Virus record (IMG/VR): IMGVR_UViG_3300012920_000069
Coordinates: 1 to 46,587 of that record
Source of the DNA: a virus
DNA: 46,587 nt
Strand: one strand, 5' to 3'
Shown piece by piece: positions 16,232 to 25,095 of the stretch; position 1 is the first letter of the stretch; each line of letters starts with the position of its first letter. The notes under the pieces were generated by a model, which saw only the letters and a list, made by a program, of their open reading frames with translations, searched no databases and was not told the DNA's origin. A program made the position numbers and the translations under genes.

Positions 16232-16881
16232 TCTTTGCCATTCATTTTGTTGATTATTACAGATAATTCTGTTAGATTTTTCTTTAGATTTTTGACCATG
16301 GTATCCATATTATTAATAGAAGACTCTGTATCTAAGACCTTTTCATGACCATTCATAGCCATTAATATACCCTTAATTTCAGATATTTCCCTGGAATTTT
16401 TTTCTATACCGTGGTTAATTTCTCTTCTAATGGTATCCAACATACCATATATCTGCTTACCCTGGTTTAATTCTTCTATTATTAGATCATTTATTTCTTT
16501 TATAGATGTACCATACATCTCTTTAAAGAAATCACCCAATTCCACATATTTATCAAATATTCTAGATGTTTGATTTCTTTGAAATTCTGAATTAGTTTCT
16601 AATTCATGCTTCAATAGTGTTTCGTCTCTATTTATATTATTTTCATTATTCCTCTTATCTATATCCAATTTTTCTTTTTGAGCCTGTGCCCTCATTTCTT
16701 GATTGGCTTTTTCAGATTCTGCCAGTCTTTCATTTTTTCCCTTTATATAATTTGCTATCCATCCACTACCACCAAGTAATAATGTTATTAATGCATATAC
16801 TATATTGCTAGTGGTGATAACGGTTCCACCAGTAGATGCAGATTTTGTGGTATCTGCTAATAATATTATTAATTGTTCCAT
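16228..16881 (-). CDS. Membrane-anchored coiled-coil protein, 217 aa
   Basis: Residues 26-45 form one hydrophobic segment (SNIVYALITLLLGGSGWIAN). A long charged helical region follows (about residues 48-125, with AESEKANQEMRAQAQKEKLD), then further coiled-coil stretches to the end (MDTMVKNLKKNLTELSVIIN). This is an anchored rod, with topology undetermined. The start lies 13 bases inside the end of the CheY-like gene, so it is coupled to the two-component pair and may be a membrane partner of that signalling unit. A phage spanin or holin-associated protein is another possibility. Confidence 0.72.
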   Translation of the reverse strand: MEQLIILLADTTKSASTGGTVITTSNIVYALITLLLGGSGWIANYIKGKNERLAESEKANQEMRAQAQKEKLDIDKRNNENNINRDETLLKHELETNSEFQRNQTSRIFDKYVELGDFFKEMYGTSIKEINDLIIEELNQGKQIYGMLDTIRREINHGIEKNSREISEIKGILMAMNGHEKVLDTESSINNMDTMVKNLKKNLTELSVIINKMNGKD

Positions 16882-17288
16882 CTTAAATCTATGAATTTAA
16901 AAATCTTATTGACAAAAACCGACACTAAAGCCTTTATACTATCCTTGTATTCTACTATATTGGTTGGTTTTGTCATATATGCTGATGCACCATACTTTTT
17001 ACTATCGGATATATCTTCATCTGATGAAGATGTAGTCATCATTATACATGTAATACGAATATCCATATTACCAAGTTCCATTAACATTTCAATACCACTC
17101 ATTTTTGGCATATTAATATCCACCAAACACATATCTATACCCACATCTTTTATTATTGATATACCCTGTTCGCCATCACTAGCCTCATATATATCAAATG
17201 TACCTGGATAATGTCGTTCTATGGTATCTCTCATTAGGAATGTATCTTCAAACCTATCATCTACTATGAGTAATTTAATTTTGCTCAT
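16869..17288 (-). CDS. CheY-like response-regulator receiver, 139 aa
   Basis: A single receiver domain with no output domain. It contains the acidic pair D10-D11 (LLIVDD), the phospho-acceptor D57 (LVDINMP), T85/T86 (MMTTS) and K107 (TKP), so the active site is complete. I chose the ATG at 17288 (MSKIKLLIVDD); an upstream ATG at 17330 would prepend 14 residues encoded inside the kinase gene. The start overlaps the kinase stop by 14 bases, indicating coupled translation and a cognate pair. With no DNA-binding domain it probably acts by protein contact, perhaps with the membrane coiled-coil protein encoded next. Confidence 0.92.
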   Translation of the reverse strand: MSKIKLLIVDDRFEDTFLMRDTIERHYPGTFDIYEASDGEQGISIIKDVGIDMCLVDINMPKMSGIEMLMELGNMDIRITCIMMTTSSSDEDISDSKKYGASAYMTKPTNIVEYKDSIKALVSVFVNKIFKFIDLRWNN

Positions 17289-18675
17289 CTTTTGGTAATG
17301 TAAAAAATATTTTGAATCCATTTTCATCATTAGTGAAATCTAATTCACCACCGTGGTCTTTAACTATTTTTTCACAAATAGCTAGTCCTATGCCAGTTCC
17401 CTCTACATCTCTATTTAATCTACCAAACAGTTTAAATGCATCCTGTTTATATTTGGTATTTATGCCAACCCCATTATCTTTAACATATAGAATGATTTTT
17501 TTGCCCACGTTTTCATATCCATGGGATATCACTAAATCATTTTGACCGCTGTATTTGATTGAATTAATAAAAAGATTTTGATATATTCTTTTTATTAATT
17601 CAAAATCAGCATATACATTTGGGTATATCCCTGTTTCTTTGGTTATTTTTATAGTATTATTTTTGTCTTTAAATTGTTTTATATGAGAAGATATTACATG
17701 TCTGGCTTCGTGTATAGCCATAATAGGGTTAAATGATGTTTTTTCGGTTATGTTGATTCTGGAATAAGTTAAAGATCCATCTATGATATTAGACATTTCA
17801 TGGGAGCAATCATGTATCATCATACACATTTTCTTTACCATGGCATTATTAGTATTATCACTTTCTATTTCCACTATCACTCTATCTGATATACCCATCA
17901 AATTTGATAGTGGACTCTTCATATCATGAGCTGTAATATATGCATATTTTTCTAACATATCATTTTTAGCCTCAAGATCTTTTTTTCTGTTTTCATGAGT
18001 AGTCCAGTCAACTATACCAAGTATACAACTATCTATATTATTTTGATAAGTATGATTTCCATATACCAATAGATACTTATATGAATTACCTATACTCAGT
18101 TTAATTCTTTTTTCAAAAGAAATCTTCTTATATATGGAATCAGTAATCTTCTTATATAAATCATCATATTCTGGCTCCTCCATCATATTTTGTATGATAT
18201 TCACCACATCATGATTAACACCATCTATCCCCAATAATGACTTAAAATAATTGTTGATATAGGATACTTTATTATTACTTTGTATCAAACATATACCAAT
18301 AGGCAATACTTCATTTAGTTTTTTCCATTTATTGTTGCTATTTTCTATTACCCTGTTTATTTCTTCATATGTTGTAACTCTTCCTAACAATACTATACCA
18401 TCATTATGACCGTATATATCAAATGAGTAATTTTTATCATCTATAACTTCTGGTATATTTTTGTGAGAATTGTTAGTTCCATGGAGTTCATTAAATATAA
18501 TTCTCCATCTATTATTATTGAAATGTTTTACAGTCTTCCAATTATCCCCGACAGATATTTTTGTATTAAATGATTCATTAATAAAATTCATAAATGATTC
18601 ATTTATGAATTTTACTCTATAATTGTCATCTAATGATAAAAAATATTCATCTATATGATTAAGTTCATTCATCAT
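17275..18675 (-). CDS. PAS-type sensor histidine kinase, 466 aa
   Basis: Order: a PAS-like region (about residues 8-105), a second PAS-like region (about 118-225), a DHp helix with H-box AYITAHDMKSPLSNL (phospho-acceptor H250), then a catalytic domain with N-box (NLFINSIKYSG, about 367-377), G1 (DNGVGI, 400-405) and G2 (GTGIGLA, 426-432). All motifs needed for autophosphorylation and phosphotransfer are present. No transmembrane segment was seen, so it is likely cytoplasmic. The H-box wording resembles Bacteroidota kinases, suggesting acquisition from a host (inference). It overlaps the upstream gene by 11 bases and the receiver gene downstream by 14. Histidine kinases are rare in phage genomes. 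Confidence 0.93.
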   Translation of the reverse strand: MMNELNHIDEYFLSLDDNYRVKFINESFMNFINESFNTKISVGDNWKTVKHFNNNRWRIIFNELHGTNNSHKNIPEVIDDKNYSFDIYGHNDGIVLLGRVTTYEEINRVIENSNNKWKKLNEVLPIGICLIQSNNKVSYINNYFKSLLGIDGVNHDVVNIIQNMMEEPEYDDLYKKITDSIYKKISFEKRIKLSIGNSYKYLLVYGNHTYQNNIDSCILGIVDWTTHENRKKDLEAKNDMLEKYAYITAHDMKSPLSNLMGISDRVIVEIESDNTNNAMVKKMCMMIHDCSHEMSNIIDGSLTYSRINITEKTSFNPIMAIHEARHVISSHIKQFKDKNNTIKITKETGIYPNVYADFELIKRIYQNLFINSIKYSGQNDLVISHGYENVGKKIILYVKDNGVGINTKYKQDAFKLFGRLNRDVEGTGIGLAICEKIVKDHGGELDFTNDENGFKIFFTLPKDEQN

Positions 18676-19225
18676 GATCCATTATAGGATATATTATATC
18701 AAAGAAATTAATACCCATATTGGTATTATTAAAATCTTCTATGTTAAATTTGGGTAACGATATAGTTTTAGCCCCATTATTCTGCATTGATTTACGGCAA
18801 ATATGCAATTTGGCTACTGCCACTGCTGGCATCAATATTGTTTGTATTTCCTCACTATTAACCATATCCTTAATGTCAGATATATAAGAATCACTAGATT
18901 TGACATCACTTAATTCTAAAAAATCGAAAGATTTTTCATCAATAATGGGTACCAAAACCTCCAATAACTCCATGGTTATGGAGTTATTGGAGTTATTATT
19001 GAATTCTTCAAATCTAAATTTTCTAAATTCAATAGTATCTGTATCTTCTAATATGTCATCAGCGTCATCAGCGTCATCAATTGATGATACCACATCGGTT
19101 AACTTCTTTTTTAATCTAGACAACCAATAATTAGTTTTTGAGGTAAACCCAAACTTGTTTATTAATGATCTATTACTTAATAAATTATAGATTTTTACGA
19201 ATTCTTTTATTTTACCAGTTATCAT
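18665..19225 (-). CDS. Hypothetical protein, 186 aa
   Basis: I do not recognise this protein. It has a basic N-terminus (KTNYWLSRLKKKL), a low-complexity acidic spacer (DDADDADD at about residues 50-57, from a short DNA repeat), and a C-terminal region that is mostly helical and acidic. It lies between the fibre gene and the kinase gene, overlapping the latter by 11 bases, so it may be linked to either. A perfect hairpin with 15-bp arms and a GGTT loop lies within it (18959-18992). Confidence 0.65.
   Translation of the reverse strand: MITGKIKEFVKIYNLLSNRSLINKFGFTSKTNYWLSRLKKKLTDVVSSIDDADDADDILEDTDTIEFRKFRFEEFNNNSNNSITMELLEVLVPIIDEKSFDFLELSDVKSSDSYISDIKDMVNSEEIQTILMPAVAVAKLHICRKSMQNNGAKTISLPKFNIEDFNNTNMGINFFDIIYPIMDHDE
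18959..18992. repeat. Perfect 15-bp inverted repeat in coding sequence
   Basis: CTCCAATAACTCCAT at 18959-18973 and its exact reverse complement at 18978-18992 enclose GGTT. It lies inside the 186-aa gene. Confidence 0.9.
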
Positions 19226-19233
19226 ATTATTTG

Positions 19234-21339
19234 TTATTGACCAACCATACCAACTATGGTAATAGAATCACTTGTACTTAAATTAAATTGTGCAATGACT
19301 GCATTAAAATAAAGAGTGGCACCATTAAAACTAGTTGTGGCAGTACTACCACCATCGGTGCTAAAATAGAAATTATTGGTGGAATTACCATCAATGATAT
19401 ATGTAATGTCGTTAACTATCACTAATGCAGTGTTTTTGGCATCTAACGAGCACACTATGGCAGTACTACCACCATCAACAGAAATGTTAGAACCACTGTT
19501 ACCAGTCTGGAAACCGAAACCCCTATTACTAACAATTAATTCTACGTTACCTTTATCTATTAATGACCTAGCTACCATCGTAGCCCCATAATCAGCTGCA
19601 TACTTTATTCCTTCCGGATTACTAAATCCATCAGTAAACATGTGCCTAACTCCTGGGTTACCAAGTTCAAACGTGAAATTGTCAGATCCATTAGCACCCG
19701 CCAAACTCACATTACCATTGATTTTTGAATCTACAGTAGAGTTTGATGATGTTGACACTCCTAGTGCAAATAATTTTGCACCATTAGTATTATCAGCAGT
19801 AACTTGGGTTATAATGGTACCAGCTACATTTTGGGCTTCAAACGTAACATTAGACATGCCAGTAGCACTAAATGAATGACTAGCAGAGGCACCATTTATT
19901 GAAGTATTACTGGTTAAAGTCCCACCTAATTGAACATCATTACCAACTTTGGTGATACCATTACTAGCAGTTATACCACCTAGTACATCACTAAGTACAT
20001 ATTCCTGTGATACATTGTCCCATGTTAATGCAAACCCATTTTGTGAGGCACCTTCTCCGGTTCCCCCATTTAGTGCTTGTATTACTGATGTATCGTATCC
20101 TCTAATTCTAGAGTTAACATAACTCACATCAGGTAATGATCTGTCAACATAATTTGCTGAATAATCTGCTACATATGTGGCTCCCTGAAACCCAGAAACT
20201 GTACTACCTATTCTAAATCCATTTGTTGTTGCCTGCATATTCAGGCTAACATTTGAATTCGGTGCACCAAATGTTTCTGTTAATAGGGTTATTGTGCGGT
20301 TAAAATCAACTCCCATAAAAGCATTACCACTACCATCACCATTGTTACGAAGCTGTATTAAATTATGGGCAAGTGATAAACTAGATATACCACCAACAGT
20401 GTTGTCTTGACTAGTTACCAATGAATTTCCAAATCCAGATGTTATTGTGATAACTCTGTTTCCAGTAATATTATTACCTCCACCCAAATTTATTTGACCT
20501 GTAGCACCAACTTCTATACCTTGACCATTTTCAGGTAATAAAGTTTCAAGTTCTTCCAGTGCATCTTGAACATTTAATGCACTACCACCATAACTACCGC
20601 CAGTGTCTAATGGTAAGCTAGTTGCATCTACTTGACCAGCTGCAGATCCAAAATTTATCATGGATTCAACTACACCATTAGATGCTATGGTTAGTTGTGA
20701 ACCACTTGCATCTAATCCGGCACCCGCATTGACTGAAAATTCATTAGCTGATAGCTGTAGACCATTACCAGCAGTGTATGTTTGGGATTGTGATATTTGG
20801 CTAAATGATATTGAATCAGTTCCAACCACATGTTCTCCATCAGTACCAGTACCAATACTGGTAACAGTAAAACCATATCCACCATTTACTGTTCCCTCTA
20901 CAGTAAACATATAATCACCTCTTTTTATTTCGCCAACCCCACTTGGACTACCATCAAAATCTGATGTTCTAGTCAATAAAAATGGGTTAGATCCATCACC
21001 GACTGCGGTAACCTCATATATTCCATTTTGTAATGCAGCTACTTGATTTTTTATTAACAGTCTATCACCAACATCAGGAGTTGTACCATCTATTGTTATT
21101 GCTCCGTTAGCGGTGGCAGTGAGTGTTGCACCAACACCACTAGTGCCATTGTCATAAGTAGATGATGGGAGTGCGGCATCGGTTGATAATCTAACACTAT
21201 TTTTAGGTGATAATCCAGTTAATAAATTATCAACGTATACTTTGGTAGCTATATCATCGTCTGATACTGGTATACTGGGTATATTTAACTTGATTCTTTC
21301 TACAGATGAATCTGCAATTTGTTTGCCTTGAATCGCCAT
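19234..21339 (-). CDS. Tail-fibre-like protein, 701 aa
   Basis: The N-terminal 35 residues (GKQIADSSVERIKLNIPSIP ... ATKVYVDN) and the next domain (VGDRLLIKNQ ... NGIYEV ... LTRTSDFDG, about residues 85-135) are characteristic of phage tail-fibre/adhesin proteins. The rest is Gly/Ser/Thr/Asn-rich beta sequence with recurring 'GNGLQL', 'GGTLTSNTS' and 'NPEGIKYAADYGATMVARSL' elements, ending in a probable receptor-binding tip. No chaperone domain is evident. It belongs to a minus-strand set of three appendage genes (19234-23091). Confidence 0.85.
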   Translation of the reverse strand: MAIQGKQIADSSVERIKLNIPSIPVSDDDIATKVYVDNLLTGLSPKNSVRLSTDAALPSSTYDNGTSGVGATLTATANGAITIDGTTPDVGDRLLIKNQVAALQNGIYEVTAVGDGSNPFLLTRTSDFDGSPSGVGEIKRGDYMFTVEGTVNGGYGFTVTSIGTGTDGEHVVGTDSISFSQISQSQTYTAGNGLQLSANEFSVNAGAGLDASGSQLTIASNGVVESMINFGSAAGQVDATSLPLDTGGSYGGSALNVQDALEELETLLPENGQGIEVGATGQINLGGGNNITGNRVITITSGFGNSLVTSQDNTVGGISSLSLAHNLIQLRNNGDGSGNAFMGVDFNRTITLLTETFGAPNSNVSLNMQATTNGFRIGSTVSGFQGATYVADYSANYVDRSLPDVSYVNSRIRGYDTSVIQALNGGTGEGASQNGFALTWDNVSQEYVLSDVLGGITASNGITKVGNDVQLGGTLTSNTSINGASASHSFSATGMSNVTFEAQNVAGTIITQVTADNTNGAKLFALGVSTSSNSTVDSKINGNVSLAGANGSDNFTFELGNPGVRHMFTDGFSNPEGIKYAADYGATMVARSLIDKGNVELIVSNRGFGFQTGNSGSNISVDGGSTAIVCSLDAKNTALVIVNDITYIIDGNSTNNFYFSTDGGSTATTSFNGATLYFNAVIAQFNLSTSDSITIVGMVGQ

Positions 21340-21362
21340 ATTATGATATTAAGTTTCCAATA

Positions 21363-22607
21363 TTAATTAATTTCTTTAAATGTCAAGGAACCAGTATAAT
21401 TTTCATTACCACCAGATATTTTCCTAATACACAAAACTATTTCGTCTATATCACCATTTATTGAGACTCCAAGAGAAATATTAGAATCCATATCTCTGGT
21501 ATCCGCATCACCAGATACAGACACATGGAATCCATCAATTTCTAATAAAGTACCATCATCTAATATTCTATTATTGCTTAGAGATCTATTAAAATCATAT
21601 TCCATGTTGCTTAAAGGTACCGGATTCCATATTGCACCATCAGCTACATTATTATCAAGTGTGGGATTAGCTACCAGTATCACTTCAAAATTACTATTTG
21701 AAGTACATATAGCCGATATTCTGGTTATAACTATGGTTCCATGTATCTTACCGGATTGAAATCTCAATGATAACAAAGGATACACAAAAGTATCATCAGA
21801 TAGTACAGGAGTCAAGTTGTTTCTCATGGATATGTGTCTACTTATACCCAATTTCTGTTCGGCTCCCTCAGTAACCACAGTAGAACACATACATCTTAAC
21901 ACGCTATTACCAGCAGTACCAGTACCATCAGATACTATATCAAATGATAGTGGTAAATCTGGATATCTAATATATGAATTATTTGAATTATTGGTATAGT
22001 TATTTGTGTGTACATAAACCACATCACCGTTAATTATAAACCCCCATCTAACCATACCGAATGATATCCATTGATAATCTATGATAAATATTTGACCAAA
22101 CAGAGAATTTATGGAAATACCGGACTTACCAGTACCATCCAATTTATCCAAATTCCATGATGATTGATATGTTATATTTTCAACCACTGAACCACTAACC
22201 GAAGATTTTGTGCCTATGCCTATACCAGTATCATCGTATATGAAAAAAATACCATCATCGTCATCAAATAATCCGATTCTTTTAATAACCCCATTATCAG
22301 CAGTCATAAAAGATCCAGCCATATATATCGATTGACTTTTGCCTGATTGATTACTAATATATCTTCTAGTTCTTCTAGTTCTTCTACCTTGAACACTGGG
22401 ATCAACAGATAATTCGACTAATCCCTCGTTAGTTAAATATGTAGAATTTGCACTACCAGATGTGGTTACATCATCCCATAACATGGTGTCATCATCATGC
22501 AATAGTTTACTATCAAATATAACAACAGGATCTGACACCTTGGATCTCCTAAATGTATCAATTTCAGATAACTGTTTAATAAGTTCAGATTTCCTTATTA
22601 CGGACAT
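21363..22607 (-). CDS. Virion appendage/structural protein, 414 aa
   Basis: A beta-rich sequence with a run of features I know from phage structural proteins of this kind: RRTRRYISNQSGKSQ, KRIGLFDDDDGIFF, SSWNLDKLDGTGKSG, DYQWISFGMVRWGF and LRCMCSTVVTEG. Such proteins are usually annotated as capsid-decorating or tail-fibre-associated. It lies between two fibre-type genes, so a tail appendage is favoured. The RRTRRTRR stretch is encoded by a short tandem repeat (about 22366-22385). The upstream gene ends 4 bases from this start. Confidence 0.75.
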   Translation of the reverse strand: MSVIRKSELIKQLSEIDTFRRSKVSDPVVIFDSKLLHDDDTMLWDDVTTSGSANSTYLTNEGLVELSVDPSVQGRRTRRTRRYISNQSGKSQSIYMAGSFMTADNGVIKRIGLFDDDDGIFFIYDDTGIGIGTKSSVSGSVVENITYQSSWNLDKLDGTGKSGISINSLFGQIFIIDYQWISFGMVRWGFIINGDVVYVHTNNYTNNSNNSYIRYPDLPLSFDIVSDGTGTAGNSVLRCMCSTVVTEGAEQKLGISRHISMRNNLTPVLSDDTFVYPLLSLRFQSGKIHGTIVITRISAICTSNSNFEVILVANPTLDNNVADGAIWNPVPLSNMEYDFNRSLSNNRILDDGTLLEIDGFHVSVSGDADTRDMDSNISLGVSINGDIDEIVLCIRKISGGNENYTGSLTFKEIN

Positions 22608-22611
22608 ATTT

Positions 22612-23091
22612 TTATATTATGTTATAATTAATAGAATCATAAACTATTTGAAATGATTCTCCTGGTAATATATAATCATCATCATAATTATTTATATTAC
22701 CAATTATTGTTATATTATTTATATTACCAATATTTGTAATGGTAAACTTTTGTTTTTCAGTACAGTTTAATGTCACTACTATAGGATTACTATTAGTATT
22801 CACCATATAATCACCACTTTCTGATATGGTGAAATTCGCTGATATTGTTTGAATATTCTGAACATCAGTAGATACTGATAGCCATTCTATGCTATTATAA
22901 TATTGGAACATATCCACATCAATATTGTATATGAATAATCCCTTTGCTGGTGATGATATACTATCTCTCTGGATTGTAGTTAATCTTGGAATAAGTATTC
23001 CACCATTAGTACCAACAATTTCAAGCAATGCACTCGCATCTTCTGGTACTATTATGGGTATGTCTAATTGGGTATTTTTTGGTTTCCCCAT
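22612..23091 (-). CDS. Tail-fibre-like short protein, 159 aa
   Basis: Residues 30-70 (GGILIPRLTTIQRDSISSPA then GLFIYNIDVDMFQYYNSIEW) match the widespread motif at the shaft/tip of fibre proteins. The C-terminal half is beta-sandwich-like (NFTISESGDYMVNTN, FTITNIGNINNITIIGNINN). It is the first gene of the minus-strand fibre set. A TATAAATA on the minus strand lies 16 bases upstream of its ATG. Confidence 0.78.
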   Translation of the reverse strand: MGKPKNTQLDIPIIVPEDASALLEIVGTNGGILIPRLTTIQRDSISSPAKGLFIYNIDVDMFQYYNSIEWLSVSTDVQNIQTISANFTISESGDYMVNTNSNPIVVTLNCTEKQKFTITNIGNINNITIIGNINNYDDDYILPGESFQIVYDSINYNII

Positions 23092-23107
23092 ACATATTAT
23101 GTATTTT

Positions 23108-23115
23108 TATTTATA
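23108..23115 (-). promoter_or_regulatory. Candidate late promoter TATAAATA
   Basis: An exact TATAAATA on the minus strand, 16 bases upstream of the fibre gene starting at 23091. It sits in the gap between divergent genes (23091 minus, 23143 plus), where a promoter is required. Confidence 0.5.
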
Positions 23116-23142
23116 TATCTTGGATGAAACCATAATGATATA

Positions 23143-23595
23143 ATGATGTGTAATCATATTTTAAAATATATAAATCACATGGTAGACATAAAATATATAC
23201 ATAATAAATTAAGTGATGATTTAAAATCACTATCACTAGGTTTTGTAGAAGGTAACACAACCATTCAAGCACACCATGAAAATATTGGTAAAAGAGATGC
23301 ATTGATGTATGTTAAAAACATCACTGATGATGCATTAAAAATAAATGAACAAATAATGCCAATATTAGATGATAAGATAAATATATTAAAAGGTTTGCGT
23401 AAACCAATAACATTAATATTAATAAGTGATGTAGATTTTCTCAAATTAATAGAAGAAATGGGATCTGATGGAGATAACTTAAGAAAATCTGGAAATTATG
23501 ATAAAAATGATAAGAAAATTTATTATAATTATAGAGGATATAAGATGTTAATAAATTGTGGTGATATATTACCCAGCCAGATTATAATCATATAA
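23143..23595 (+). CDS. Hypothetical protein, 150 aa
   Basis: I do not recognise this protein. Residues 10-95 look helical (KYIHNKLSDDLKSLSLGFVE ... DDALKINEQIMPILDDKINI), followed by a strand-rich C-terminus (ITLILISDVDF, YKMLINCGDILPSQIIII). The first of two adjacent ATG codons is at 23143; either could be used. It heads a short plus-strand cassette ending with an LRR gene. Confidence 0.65.
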   Translation: MMCNHILKYINHMVDIKYIHNKLSDDLKSLSLGFVEGNTTIQAHHENIGKRDALMYVKNITDDALKINEQIMPILDDKINILKGLRKPITLILISDVDFLKLIEEMGSDGDNLRKSGNYDKNDKKIYYNYRGYKMLINCGDILPSQIIII

Positions 23596-23604
23596 TTAAA
23601 AATT

Positions 23605-23790
23605 ATGAAAATAAATAGGTATATTTTACAGTTTTTGTTTATTAGATTGGTAATGAACAAATCAATGGATGGTAAACTACTATATTATTCAATCATGTAC
23701 TGGGTCAAACCTATGAGTGGGTATAGAGGAAAACCATATAGATACGCATGTGGAAATGAACCTAAATATTTAAAAATATGGAATATATAA
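23605..23790 (+). CDS. Small basic protein, 61 aa
   Basis: A hydrophobic/aromatic N-terminus (KINRYILQFLFIRLVMNKS) is followed by a basic Tyr/Gly-rich part (YWVKPMSGYRGKPYRYACG). No family recognised. Its last codons overlap the ATG of the LRR gene at 23778 by 13 bases, and it starts 9 bases after the previous stop, which supports it as a real coupled gene. Confidence 0.6.
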   Translation: MKINRYILQFLFIRLVMNKSMDGKLLYYSIMYWVKPMSGYRGKPYRYACGNEPKYLKIWNI

Positions 23791-24449
23791 AAAGTTTTGG
23801 TAATTTTATATTAGAAGAATATCCATATGATGATGACATCATATCAATGTTGGCATCAGATCACCCAAATAATATAGAATTAGGATTTCAATTGGTCAAA
23901 GGGTTGATTAAAGATGGTGTAGAATATGGCGATGGGCTAAGAGATGAACTAAGAAAACACATTGGATATTGCTTAATACATGATATAGAAATTGATTATA
24001 TATCTACATTATCTGTGTGGAAGGATAAGAATAATGATAATATAATCATACCAGAAGAGATCTATAAAATGAAAAAATTATCAGTCATATCATTGTATAA
24101 TTGCTATATAAATGGTTTACCAAATAATATAGATAAGGTAAAATTGGATACTATATCATTAATTGATTGTAATTTATCATCCATACCCGATAGTATCGCT
24201 AATATTAAAAGTCTTAATTATTTGAATTTAGGCATAAATAAAATAAAAGAATTACCTGATAAATTTAATAAATTGATTAACTTGAGAAGTTTTTCAGCCT
24301 ATATGAACAATATTTCTGGATTACCTAATGGGTTTCATGATATGAAGAAGCTATCATATATTAATTTAGAGGACAATAGATTGAATAATGACCAATTAAT
24401 TAAATTATATGATAGCTTCGATCATTTAGGTGATGATTTGGTTTTATAA
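23778..24449 (+). CDS. Divergent LRR protein with targeting-like leader, 223 aa
   Basis: The leader MEYIKSFGNFILEEYP keeps the F..FI-x-E pattern although INES has become ILEE. The conserved block follows (DIISMLASDHPNNIELGFQL, GYCLIHDIEIDYISTL). The LRRs are degenerate and mixed in type (LPNNIDKVKLDTI, IPDSIANIKSLNYL, LPDKFNKLINL). The change from INE to ILE still satisfies an I/L-x-E protease site. A perfect 14-bp inverted repeat (24347-24360 with 24406-24419) lies near the 3' end. Confidence 0.85.
   Translation: MEYIKSFGNFILEEYPYDDDIISMLASDHPNNIELGFQLVKGLIKDGVEYGDGLRDELRKHIGYCLIHDIEIDYISTLSVWKDKNNDNIIIPEEIYKMKKLSVISLYNCYINGLPNNIDKVKLDTISLIDCNLSSIPDSIANIKSLNYLNLGINKIKELPDKFNKLINLRSFSAYMNNISGLPNGFHDMKKLSYINLEDNRLNNDQLIKLYDSFDHLGDDLVL
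24347..24419. repeat. Perfect 14-bp inverted repeat at the 3' end of the LRR gene
   Basis: GAAGCTATCATATA (24347-24360) is exactly complementary to TATATGATAGCTTC (24406-24419), and weaker pairing continues inward. Part of it may serve as a terminator, since the frame ends 30 bases later. Confidence 0.75.
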
Positions 24450-24451
24450 TT

Positions 24452-24649
24452 TTACCCGTACTCTTTTTTAAGTTCTGGGTTAACCACATAGTTTTTTGAG
24501 TAAATTAATTCGTGGTGAGGACAATATAAATATCTGGTGGCTCTCATGTCATCATCAAACACAAATTCTACAAATCCACCATTGGAAAAATTATCTATGC
24601 TACCATCTGGATTAACATTATAGTCTATCAATGATTCTACTTTACTCAT
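24452..24649 (-). CDS. Hypothetical protein, 65 aa
   Basis: I do not recognise this protein. It is a short acidic sequence with likely beta strands (GGFVEFVFDDDMRATRYLYC) and a C-x2-H pair (CPHHE). The start overlaps the previous gene's stop by 4 bases (ATGA), indicating coupling. It is the last gene of the minus-strand run that begins near 37005. Confidence 0.65.
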   Translation of the reverse strand: MSKVESLIDYNVNPDGSIDNFSNGGFVEFVFDDDMRATRYLYCPHHELIYSKNYVVNPELKKEYG

Positions 24650-25080
24650 GATGACTGTAATATATCATCTATATTATTTGTAAAATGTGAAAGCATTTCC
24701 ATTAGTATAATATCACCGTTTACTTCATTAGTAAATTCTGATGAGTCCATTGATACCACATCACTACCACCATTATCAGTTATTGAAAAATATTCACCAG
24801 TTTCATATATTATGGAATAACCATTAGATAATGATAAATGAATAAATGTTTTATCATCTTCAAAATCTGCCTGTATTTTTTCAACTGTTATTTCCGGTAG
24901 ATTAGGTTTGTATTTGAATCTATTAACCAAAGATTTGATATCATTGGATATTGGTAGGTTAGCATCACTAAATGAGACATTCATTTTGGCTTCTGATACT
25001 TTTATCGATTTCCTACTGTCTTTTCTACCAGTGGATGTAGGAGAGATTCTACCCAATCTCCCAGGTAATTTATTTTTCAT
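24646..25080 (-). CDS. Tagged small protein, 144 aa (LPxRLG leader)
   Basis: The N-terminus MKNKLPGRLGRISP shares the LPxRLGxx tag of the three proteins at 26098, 26472 and 26859. The rest differs: a basic linker (GRKDSRKSIKVSEA) and a C-terminal alpha/beta part (FIHLSLSNGYSIIYETGEYF). VSEA follows the tag region where the relatives have INES. The body has no family I recognise. Confidence 0.7.
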   Translation of the reverse strand: MKNKLPGRLGRISPTSTGRKDSRKSIKVSEAKMNVSFSDANLPISNDIKSLVNRFKYKPNLPEITVEKIQADFEDDKTFIHLSLSNGYSIIYETGEYFSITDNGGSDVVSMDSSEFTNEVNGDIILMEMLSHFTNNIDDILQSS

Positions 25081-25095
25081 ATATCAAAATTTAAT

